From the NCBI GenBank assembly GCA_014379665.1, contig JACMLK010000352.1:1-5384 (forward strand): a stretch of DNA of 5,384 nt. The letters run 5' to 3'. Below, one piece after another: positions 1 through 5,384 of this stretch. Positions within the stretch are counted from its first letter, which is position 1. The number at the start of each line of letters is the position of its first letter. The position numbers and the translations under genes were made by a program. Under the pieces are notes generated by a model that did no database searches, was not told the origin of the DNA, and worked only from the letters and a program-made list of their open reading frames with translations. The stretch comes from Saprospiraceae bacterium (GTDB lineage: Bacteria > Bacteroidota > Bacteroidia > Chitinophagales > Saprospiraceae).

Positions 1-53
1 AATTAATTATAAAAATATATTACAAATAATTTTAATATGTTATTTACACCTTA

Positions 54-61
54 TATCTTTG
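54..61 (+). promoter_or_regulatory. Candidate Bacteroidota -7 promoter element upstream of ftsK
   Basis: TATCTTTG matches exactly the Bacteroidota -7 consensus TAnnTTTG. It lies about 200 bases before the ftsK ATG, which would give a leader of roughly 195 bases. No TTG is present at the expected -33 position, and the surrounding DNA is AT-rich enough for a chance match. It is therefore only a candidate. Confidence 0.25.
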
Positions 62-127
62 TTTCAGATTTGAAAAGCCAATCACATATTTAACAACTAA
101 AAGTATATTATATATAAGGATATTTTT

Positions 128-172
128 ACAGGAAGGTTTACATTAATTTCGGTCACTTATGGTGTTTCCTGT
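128..172 (+). repeat. Long-range inverted repeat in the ftsK leader
   Basis: ACAGGAA (128-134) and its reverse complement TTCCTGT (166-172) are separated by 31 bases and could form a 7-bp stem, or 8 bp with a G-T pair at 135/165. There is no T-run after it, so it is not a terminator. It could be a leader RNA structure or an operator, but the wide spacing makes chance quite possible. The rest of positions 1-262 shows no gene: the reading frames are broken by frequent stops. Confidence 0.25.
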
Positions 173-262
173 TTAAATAGTTAATTGCTTTTGAGTTTGT
201 CAAAATATGTCTGGTTAATAAATGAACTAGGAGTATTTAATTTAAAAAACCGATTATTAATC

Positions 263-2764
263 ATGACTGTTAAAAAACAAAAACCGAAGTCCAGTTCGAC
301 TCCCAAGTTCAACTGGCGGGATGAAAGACTACCAAAAATATTGGGCGTTATTTTAATTCTAACCGCAATCTATCTGGCCATTTCTTTTGTATCATATTTA
401 TATACCTGGAAGATGGATCAGGACAAAGTGCTCAAATTCTCTTGGGGCATGCTTCTTCAGGCAGACCTCAGTGTCCAGAACTGGCTTGGAAGACTTGGTG
501 CCATCATTTCCAATGCTTTCTTTTATTGGGGATTTGGATTACCATCTATGATGGTGGTAGTTTTGCTCATTAGATTTGGACTTGACCTTATAAGAAGAAA
601 ATCTCTTATTCCATTTGCCATATTTGCCCGAAATTCTTTTGTCATTATGGCATTTTTCTCATTACTGTTTGAATTTATTTTTCGCAAGTCAGATTTTACG
701 TGGGGTGGAGCATTTGGTGAAAGTACCTGCTTCTGGCTGACCAATTTTATCGGGCAAATCGGATTATTTTTCTTATTGCTATTTACCATGATGGCTTATT
801 TCATGTGGAGATTTAATCCGAATCTTGATAATCTTACATTTTCAAACCCTCTTGCAGGCATCAGCATGCCATCATTTGACTTTTTTAAAGGAATGGAGGC
901 ATCAGATTTTCAACCTAAAAAAACCAAAAGTACAGTTGAAAACATTACGGACGATATAGAAGAATTGTTTTTACAAACACTTAGGCCCTCTGGTTCATAT
1001 CAAGAGAGAGCCATCCCACCGACCCAGGCTAATGCAAAGGCAGGATCAAACCACCACGAGTTGGAGTTTGAACTGCCTGCTGCAGCGGCAACCGGAAAGA
1101 ATCCTGAATTGGAATTGGATTTTGACGAAGAAATTGACTCCGTTCTGATAGGAAAGGATGATTTGAATCTTTCGGGGTACAATGGCCTGGCCACCGTACC
1201 CGTGTCTCCTGAATCACAGATTGAAGCTATCAAACTCCAGGATGATATGGAGCCTTATGATCCCACGCTGGATCTTTCAAAATACAAAATGCCGCATACG
1301 GAGTTACTGCTGGAATATGATGATCAAAAAGTAGAAGTGGACCGGTCTGAACTGGAGGCAAATAAAGACCAGATCATTGCCACATTGTTGAATTATAAAA
1401 TAGAGATCACCAAAATAAGAGCCACCATCGGACCGACAGTAACGTTATATGAGATAGTTCCTGCTCCCGGAGTGAAGATATCAAAAATTAAAAATCTGGA
1501 AGATGATATTGCGCTGAGTCTTTCTGCATTGGGAATCAGAATCATTGCCCCGATTCCTGGAAAGGGTACCATCGGTATCGAAGTACCAAATAAAAACAAA
1601 CAGATCGTATCACTGAAAGAAGTGCTCATGTCTGAGAAATTTACACAATCCAAGATGGCACTACCTATCGCACTTGGGAAGACCATCTCAAACGAAGTTT
1701 TCGTAGCTGATCTGGCTAAAATGCCGCATCTGCTTGTCGCAGGTGCAACCGGTCAGGGAAAGTCAGTAGGTATCAATACCATTCTGATGTCTTTACTTTA
1801 CAAAAAACATCCCTCACAGGTTAAACTTGTGCTGATAGACCCTAAGAAAGTGGAACTATTTCCTTACGGAAATCTGGATCAGCATTTTCTTGCCTTTCTT
1901 CCTGATCAGGACGAACCAATCATCACCGAAACCAGCAAAGTGATCAATACACTTAATTCACTTTGTATAGAGATGGATGACAGGTACGACCTTCTCAAAA
2001 AAGCAAGAGTGAGGAATCTTAAGGAGTACAATGAAAAATTTACAGATAGAAAATTGAGTCCAAATGAAGGACACAAATTTTTACCTTATATCGTTTTAGT
2101 AATCGATGAGTTTGCTGATTTGATCATGACAGCAGGAAAAGAAGTGGAATTGCCTATAGCCAGACTGGCACAATTGGCAAGGGCCATTGGTATCCACCTT
2201 ATTATTGCAACTCAAAGACCATCTGTCAATATCATCACTGGTACTATAAAAGCAAATTTCCCTGCCAGACTTGCGTTTAAAGTGACTTCAAAAATAGACT
2301 CGAGGACCATTCTGGATGGCGGTGGAGCAGACCAATTAATAGGAGCAGGAGATATGTTGCTGAGCATCGGCAGCGCTGCGGTAAGGCTGCAATGTGCATT
2401 TGTTGATACGCCTGAAGTGGAAGAGGTCATTAAGTTTATTGCAGACCAACCCGGATTCCCTGAACCATTTTATCTTCCGGAATATAAAAATGATGATATT
2501 GATAGCGGGAATTCTGATCTGAAGATGTCTGATCTTGATGAAAATTTTGATGAAGCAGCACGCCTTATTGTTTCTTCACAACATGGATCGACTTCTCAGA
2601 TACAACGTAAAATGCAATTGGGTTACAATCGGGCTGGACGTATTATGGATCAGATGGAGCAATTGGGAATTGTAGGACCTGCACAGGGAAGCAAACCGAG
2701 AGAAGTCCTGTTTTATTCATTAGATGAACTGAATAATTTTCTCACTAATCTTAAAAACAGATAG
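263..2764 (+). CDS. ftsK: DNA translocase FtsK (FtsK/SpoIIIE family)
   Basis: This is a septum-anchored, ATP-driven DNA pump that moves chromosome ends during division (family knowledge). The protein has 833 residues from ATG 263. Four hydrophobic segments lie near residues 25-47, 78-104, 123-140 and 159-181. A variable acidic linker follows (about 185-335) and includes the similar short stretches ELEFEL and ELELDF. The motor alpha domain starts near D337. The RecA-like beta domain has Walker A GATGQGKSV (494-502, K500), Walker B with D615/E616 in VLVIDEFADL, and ATQRP (649-653). A winged-helix gamma domain fills about 756-833, with the DNA-reading segment GYNRAGR at 787-793. The linker is far shorter than in E. 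coli FtsK but is usual for Bacteroidota. The frame is open back to a TTG at 185. I prefer ATG 263 because the 26 extra residues are not membrane-like or family-like, and the basic tail MTVKKQKPK suits the start. No Shine-Dalgarno is present: the AGGAG at 229-233 is about 30 bases too far upstream. It is intact, and the family assignment is near certain. Confidence 0.97.
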   Translation: MTVKKQKPKSSSTPKFNWRDERLPKILGVILILTAIYLAISFVSYLYTWKMDQDKVLKFSWGMLLQADLSVQNWLGRLGAIISNAFFYWGFGLPSMMVVVLLIRFGLDLIRRKSLIPFAIFARNSFVIMAFFSLLFEFIFRKSDFTWGGAFGESTCFWLTNFIGQIGLFFLLLFTMMAYFMWRFNPNLDNLTFSNPLAGISMPSFDFFKGMEASDFQPKKTKSTVENITDDIEELFLQTLRPSGSYQERAIPPTQANAKAGSNHHELEFELPAAAATGKNPELELDFDEEIDSVLIGKDDLNLSGYNGLATVPVSPESQIEAIKLQDDMEPYDPTLDLSKYKMPHTELLLEYDDQKVEVDRSELEANKDQIIATLLNYKIEITKIRATIGPTVTLYEIVPAPGVKISKIKNLEDDIALSLSALGIRIIAPIPGKGTIGIEVPNKNKQIVSLKEVLMSEKFTQSKMALPIALGKTISNEVFVADLAKMPHLLVAGATGQGKSVGINTILMSLLYKKHPSQVKLVLIDPKKVELFPYGNLDQHFLAFLPDQDEPIITETSKVINTLNSLCIEMDDRYDLLKKARVRNLKEYNEKFTDRKLSPNEGHKFLPYIVLVIDEFADLIMTAGKEVELPIARLAQLARAIGIHLIIATQRPSVNIITGTIKANFPARLAFKVTSKIDSRTILDGGGADQLIGAGDMLLSIGSAAVRLQCAFVDTPEVEEVIKFIADQPGFPEPFYLPEYKNDDIDSGNSDLKMSDLDENFDEAARLIVSSQHGSTSQIQRKMQLGYNRAGRIMDQMEQLGIVGPAQGSKPREVLFYSLDELNNFLTNLKNR

Positions 2765-2794
2765 TCCTTCGTATATCTACATAATCTTTTAATT

Positions 2795-2832
2795 TACCCG
2801 GATCATATAATTTTGATTCGGGTATTTTTTTT
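2795..2832 (+). terminator. Intrinsic terminator after ftsK
   Basis: The left arm ACCCGGATCA (2796-2805) pairs with TGATTCGGGT (2814-2823) across an 8-base loop, with a single G-T pair at 2801/2818. T2795-A2824 adds an eleventh pair. Eight T residues follow directly (2825-2832). It begins 31 bases after the ftsK stop, so ftsK transcripts most likely end here rather than running into lolA. Confidence 0.9.
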
Positions 2833-2990
2833 ATTTCAGCCCTTAGTAGAAATGTGAGAAAACTATCTGATGCAATCAAATACTTGTTTTTTGGGGTTTA
2901 CTGATTTTTCTTAATTAGAGTCGATTGATTCTGATATTTTCAGTGAATTGAACATGGAATTATGATGAATCCATACTTTTTAACATACCA

Positions 2991-3028
2991 TTGACGTTTT
3001 TTTTGTAACTATGACATTGAAATATTTG
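2991..3028 (+). promoter_or_regulatory. Weak promoter candidate upstream of lolA
   Basis: AATATTTG (3021-3028) matches the Bacteroidota -7 consensus TAnnTTTG at all but the first fixed base and lies 19 bases before the lolA ATG. TTG triplets at 2991-2993 and 3003-3005 are possible -33 elements. Their spacings of 27 and 15 bases fall on either side of the usual value near 19-20. A promoter is expected in this gap because of the terminator upstream. The remainder of 2833-3047 shows no open frame or other clear structure. Confidence 0.3.
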
Positions 3029-3047
3029 TCTTATTAAAAAAGTGTAC

Positions 3048-3725
3048 ATGAACAAATGGTTTGTATGTTTAAGTTGTTTGATATTGTCAGCCGGAATAAT
3101 GGCACAAAGTACTTACAACAGCAGTAAAGAAAGTGATCCCAAAGCAAAAGTATTACTGGATAAATTAAAAAAACAATTTGACTCCTATAAATCTATGGAA
3201 GTGAAATTTGGTATGGAAATTGAACTTCCAGGTCAAAAAAAAGAAATCCAGAATGGTATCGTTATCCAGGATGGCAAGAAATATCTGATTAAAATGAATG
3301 ATCAGGAAATTTATGCTGATGGTAAAACCGTTTGGGTTTATCTGAAAAAAAATAAAGAAGTACAGATCACTGATATGGATGTATCAGAAGGTTCTGATCA
3401 AATGTCTCCAAAACAGATGTTGAGACTCTACGAAAATAAAGAATTTGCCTATATGATCTCAGATGAAAGACGTGTAGAAAATCAGCAACTGGTTGATATT
3501 GAATTCAAACCATTGTCAAAGAAATCTGAATATACAAAAATGCGTCTTACTGTTGACAGTAAAGCAAATAAAATGGTATCTTTGCATGTCTTTTCAAGAG
3601 ATGGATCGCGTTACAAACTTAAAGTAAATGATATCACAGCAAACAAAAAATATGAGCCCGGAATGTTTGCATTTAACCCAAAAGCAGTACCGGGAGTTCA
3701 TATTGAAGATCTGAGGATGGATTAA
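3048..3725 (+). CDS. lolA: LolA-family periplasmic lipoprotein carrier
   Basis: The LolA family carries lipoproteins across the periplasm from the LolCDE exporter to the outer membrane (family knowledge). This 225-residue protein starts with a signal peptide: MNK, a hydrophobic core to about residue 16, and a likely signal peptidase I cut after A19 (IMA|QS). The mature part begins with an amphipathic helix (about 31-47, LLDKLKKQFDSYKSMEVKF). Alternating beta-strand segments follow, as expected for the half-barrel fold, including NGIVIQDGKKYLIKMNDQEI and DGKTVWVYL. The C-terminal FAFNPKAVPGVHIEDLR is the usual family ending. ATG 3048 is preferred over the in-frame GTG 3042 because it starts directly at the signal peptide; no Shine-Dalgarno precedes either, only an A-rich leader. 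Position next to ftsK supports the call, since ftsK-lolA is a recurrent arrangement. The length is normal. A related outer-membrane lipoprotein-sorting protein of the same fold cannot be excluded. Confidence 0.85.
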   Translation: MNKWFVCLSCLILSAGIMAQSTYNSSKESDPKAKVLLDKLKKQFDSYKSMEVKFGMEIELPGQKKEIQNGIVIQDGKKYLIKMNDQEIYADGKTVWVYLKKNKEVQITDMDVSEGSDQMSPKQMLRLYENKEFAYMISDERRVENQQLVDIEFKPLSKKSEYTKMRLTVDSKANKMVSLHVFSRDGSRYKLKVNDITANKKYEPGMFAFNPKAVPGVHIEDLRMD

Positions 3726-3757
3726 TAGAACCAATTCAGTTACTCAGTTTACCAACC

Positions 3758-3794
3758 AGCGATTCTTGGTTTCAACCTCCAGGAATCGCTTTTT
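3758..3794 (+). terminator. Intrinsic terminator after lolA
   Basis: The left arm AGCGATTCTTGG (3758-3769) pairs with CCAGGAATCGCT (3779-3790) across a 9-base loop, giving 12 bp with one T-G pair (3766/3782). The sequence TTTTAATTT follows from 3791. It lies 33 bases after the lolA stop. The T-run is short, but the stem is strong. It separates lolA from truC, so truC should have its own start signal in 3795-3847; I found no clear promoter match there. Confidence 0.85.
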
Positions 3795-3847
3795 AATTTC
3801 CACCCAAAAGTCATTGTAATATTTCATACTAAACCATTTCCAAAGCT

Positions 3848-4534
3848 ATGCAAATATTGTTCGAAGATGATCACCTCATTGCTGTTAATAAACCCAACGG
3901 TATTTTTGTGCATCGTACATCTCTCGACCCGGAAGCAACAGTTTTTGTAGTGCAGGAAGTCAGAAACATAGTCGGGAAACATGTATATCCGGTGCACAGA
4001 CTGGATAGAAAGACCTCAGGCGTCATAGTATTGGCAAAGTCAAAAGAGGTTCAGAGTGAGCTCAATAGTTCATTCAGAGACAGAGAGATTGAGAAAAGTT
4101 ATCTGGCTATCGTCAGAGGATATACCGACGAGAAAGGACACATTGACTACCCACTTACCAATGATAGCGGCAAAATACAGGAAGCACTTACCGATTTTGA
4201 AACTTTACAACACATGGAAATTGATCTAAATTCCGGTACATTTCCAACATCCAGATATTCCTTGATCCGAATATTTCCTTTAACCGGCCGAAGACATCAA
4301 ATCAGAAGGCATCTTGCCCATATTCTTCATCCCATCATTGGTGACAGACCACATGGATGTAACAAACAAAATCGCTTTTTTCTTGCTCAGTATCAGATGA
4401 ACCATATGTTACTACATGCTGAGATCATTAAATTTGTGCACCCGATCAGCAGAGAATCAATAGAAATACAAGCACCCCTATTTGGTGAATTCGAGCGCAT
4501 GATGGATGAATTGGGATTCAGTGCAATTGTATAA
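3848..4534 (+). CDS. truC: tRNA pseudouridine(65) synthase TruC
   Basis: This is an RluA-family enzyme that isomerises a uridine to pseudouridine; TruC acts on U65 of certain tRNAs (family knowledge). The 228-residue protein starts MQILFEDDHLIAVNKP, matching the usual family start. The catalytic motif is HRLDRKTSG, with the nucleophilic Asp at D53. The conserved active-site Tyr is Y85 in KSYLAIVRG. The third motif is TGRRHQIRRH (146-155), followed by LAHILHPIIGD. TruC rather than RluA/C/D is indicated by the short length with no S4 domain, by VHR near residue 22, by the PTSRYSLI segment before TGRRHQ, and by HPIIGDRPHG followed by NKQNR. One small oddity is C171, where relatives usually have Asp (HGD, here HGC). 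There is no recognisable Shine-Dalgarno. The gene converges with the minus-strand gene downstream, with 31 bases between the two stop codons. Family membership is certain; the exact TruC subgroup is very likely. Confidence 0.92.
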   Translation: MQILFEDDHLIAVNKPNGIFVHRTSLDPEATVFVVQEVRNIVGKHVYPVHRLDRKTSGVIVLAKSKEVQSELNSSFRDREIEKSYLAIVRGYTDEKGHIDYPLTNDSGKIQEALTDFETLQHMEIDLNSGTFPTSRYSLIRIFPLTGRRHQIRRHLAHILHPIIGDRPHGCNKQNRFFLAQYQMNHMLLHAEIIKFVHPISRESIEIQAPLFGEFERMMDELGFSAIV

Positions 4535-4565
4535 TTGGCTACTTCCCTGTTCCTCCTATTATAAA

Positions 4566-5030
4566 TTACTTTATAGATATTATCTCCACGTCAATCATGC
4601 TATACATCCAGTCATCCACATCACTCCCGTTCAATATAAATTTTCCGGTGACAATGGCTTTGGCATCCATCTTAAGCCTGCCCGGATCTCCCTTGAATGT
4701 TAATCCCACCACAGTTTCAGGGCCAGCCTTACCGCAGAAAAAACAAGATGCATATGTACTTTTACTAAGTGCCCATGTATCTTTATCCACAGGAACCATG
4801 TATCCTTTGATGATGATCTGTTTATTATCCAGGTTCCGGATCCGTTTTGAGAATTCAGGAAGATAGACCATACCATACTCCTTATGATCTGTTTCTTTAT
4901 ATTCAAGATCACTTAGTATAAGCCAGGTAATGGTGTCGCCTATGGGTGCAGTCCGCAAATCATTAATACCTCCGGCCTTAATATTATTCAACAAAAACAA
5001 CATAGAAATACTAAGGATAATAACCTTCAT
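4566..5030 (-). CDS. Small exported protein with CFFC motif, function unknown
   Basis: I do not recognise a named family with confidence. The 154-residue product starts with a good signal peptide (MKVIILSISMLFLLNNIKA, likely cut after A19), so it is probably periplasmic or exported. The mature part has a tryptophan-containing strand (TITWLIL, 33-39), an FSKRIRNLDNKQIIIKGYMVP segment (60-80), then a pair of cysteines in ASCFFCGKAGPE (C96 and C99), and ends in strands such as AIVTGKFILNGSD (125-137). The order 'GYMVP, then Cys motif, then strand-LN-D' resembles the DUF3299-type small beta-barrel proteins, although classical DUF3299 proteins have a different cysteine context. The CxxC pair could bind a metal or act in a disulfide. 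The start ATG is preceded by GTTAAAAAA with no Shine-Dalgarno. It lies 66 bases downstream of the phosphoribosyltransferase gene on the same strand and may be co-transcribed with it. The coding call is strong; the function is open. Confidence 0.85.
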   Translation of the reverse strand: MKVIILSISMLFLLNNIKAGGINDLRTAPIGDTITWLILSDLEYKETDHKEYGMVYLPEFSKRIRNLDNKQIIIKGYMVPVDKDTWALSKSTYASCFFCGKAGPETVVGLTFKGDPGRLKMDAKAIVTGKFILNGSDVDDWMYSMIDVEIISIK

Positions 5031-5061
5031 TTTTTTAACATTATATTAGTCAGCTGTATCA

Positions 5062-5094
5062 GAATTAAGTCAAATAAATAATCTAACTTAATTC
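5062..5094. repeat. Perfect 9-bp inverted repeat between the minus-strand genes
   Basis: GAATTAAGT (5062-5070) and ACTTAATTC (5086-5094) are exact reverse complements separated by 15 bases. It lies just after the phosphoribosyltransferase stop and before the exported-protein gene, reading on the minus strand. The stem is AT-rich and no T-run follows on that strand, so a strong terminator is unlikely. It could be a weak terminator, an mRNA-stabilising hairpin or an operator for the downstream gene. Confidence 0.5.
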
Positions 5095-5096
5095 GG

Positions 5097-5384
5097 TTAA
5101 TTTAATGTAACACTTAGATTCGATAGCTTTATAAGATCGGCTTTGATGTTTTCCTGTAAAGTAGTAGCCAGAGATAAACCCACATAATCCACTTTTATGG
5201 GAAACAATTTATGCTTCCGGTCTACCAGTACTGCTACTTCTATCTTTTTTACCAATATGTCCATGTACACTTTGAATGCATAAAAAATGGTTCGGCCCGT
5301 ATTGGCTACATCATCAATGACAATTACTGCTTTATTCTTTAATTGATCGGAAGACAGATGAGTTTCTATAGGATAGTCAAGCTG
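5097..5384 (-). CDS. PyrR-like phosphoribosyltransferase (C-terminal part, cut by window edge)
   Basis: The frame is open from the window edge to the TAA at 5097-5099, giving 95 residues; the start lies beyond the right edge. Residues 20-32 of the fragment (VIVIDDVANTGRT, 5289-5327) are the PRPP-binding signature of type I phosphoribosyltransferases, with the two adjacent Asp residues and the TGRT loop. Further on, VLVDRKHKLFPIKVDYVG matches the pattern VDRGHRELPI.ADYVG seen in PyrR, the uracil phosphoribosyltransferase and pyr regulator. It is therefore a PyrR-like protein using PRPP and a base, in the cytoplasm. Differences from classical PyrR (ANTG instead of LYTG, DRKHKLFP instead of DRGHRELP) mean that RNA-binding regulation or uracil specificity should not be assumed; hypoxanthine-type activity is an alternative. 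No pyr genes are visible here. Classical PyrR is about 180 residues, so roughly the first half is missing from view. Confidence 0.88.
   Translation of the reverse strand, partial: QLDYPIETHLSSDQLKNKAVIVIDDVANTGRTIFYAFKVYMDILVKKIEVAVLVDRKHKLFPIKVDYVGLSLATTLQENIKADLIKLSNLSVTLN

Noticed and set aside
229..233. AGGAG as a Shine-Dalgarno for ftsK
   Set aside because: It is about 30 bases before ATG 263 and about 44 bases after TTG 185, so it cannot serve either start.
185..262. TTG 185 as the true ftsK start (26 extra residues)
   Set aside because: The extra segment adds no membrane helix or family feature, and ATG 263 gives the usual basic N-terminal tail before the first membrane segment. No ribosome-binding site supports either, so the choice rests on protein character.
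523..789. Open frame of 88 codons on the minus strand inside ftsK
   Set aside because: It lies opposite the FtsK membrane domain, has no family-like features, and the plus-strand frame is certainly coding. The same applies to the minus-strand frames at 1000-1233, 1029-1217, 1393-1686 and 2212-2430.
3048..3104. Lipoprotein signal (Cys7 or Cys10) in the LolA-like protein
   Set aside because: The cysteines fall inside the hydrophobic core, too early for a lipobox, and a normal signal peptidase I site follows at A19.
4560..4575. TATAAA-TTAC-TTTATA hairpin as a terminator at the truC/exported-protein junction
   Set aside because: It is only 6 A-T pairs with no T-run and overlaps the stop codon of the minus-strand gene; far too weak to call.
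4506..4703. Open frames at 4506-4703 (+), 4597-4866 (+) and 4700-4912 (-)
   Set aside because: They overlap the end of truC and the exported-protein gene in other frames. Only the 4566-5030 minus frame has a signal peptide and a plausible protein core.
1..5384. CRISPR array, insertion sequence, tRNA, toxin-antitoxin or defence genes
   Set aside because: No spaced direct repeats, transposase motifs, tRNA cloverleaf sequence or defence-type domains were found; every gene seen is housekeeping or a small exported protein.

Overview
The window is an ordinary chromosomal stretch that most resembles a member of the phylum Bacteroidota, probably from the Saprospiraceae/Chitinophagales side. Three things point there: the FtsK protein carries the Bacteroidota-style Walker A sequence GATGQGKS and a short acidic linker; the DNA is AT-rich; and none of the four visible gene starts has a convincing Shine-Dalgarno sequence, with A-rich leaders instead. 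The lineage is inferred from protein character only, not from a database search.

Layout. Positions 1-262 are an AT-rich leader with no gene. It holds one candidate promoter element and a long-range inverted repeat. Positions 263-2764 (+) encode the DNA translocase FtsK, followed by a clear intrinsic terminator (2795-2832). Positions 2833-3047 are non-coding and include a weak promoter candidate. Positions 3048-3725 (+) encode a LolA-family periplasmic lipoprotein carrier, also closed by an intrinsic terminator (3758-3794). Positions 3848-4534 (+) encode the tRNA pseudouridine synthase TruC. On the minus strand, converging on truC with a 31-base gap, are a small exported protein with a CFFC motif (4566-5030) and, upstream of it, the C-terminal 95 residues of a PyrR-like phosphoribosyltransferase that runs off the right edge (5097-5384).

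How the genes work together. FtsK (chromosome dimer resolution and division) and LolA (lipoprotein traffic to the outer membrane) are neighbours in many Gram-negative genomes. Here they are adjacent but separated by a terminator, so they are probably transcribed separately. TruC is an independent tRNA-modification gene. The two minus-strand genes lie 66 bases apart and may be co-transcribed, with a perfect 9-bp inverted repeat between them. Every complete gene is intact and collinear with its family. I found no mobile element, CRISPR array, tRNA, rRNA or sign of transfer, and no evidence of a new defence or mobile system. The least understood gene is the CFFC-motif exported protein.
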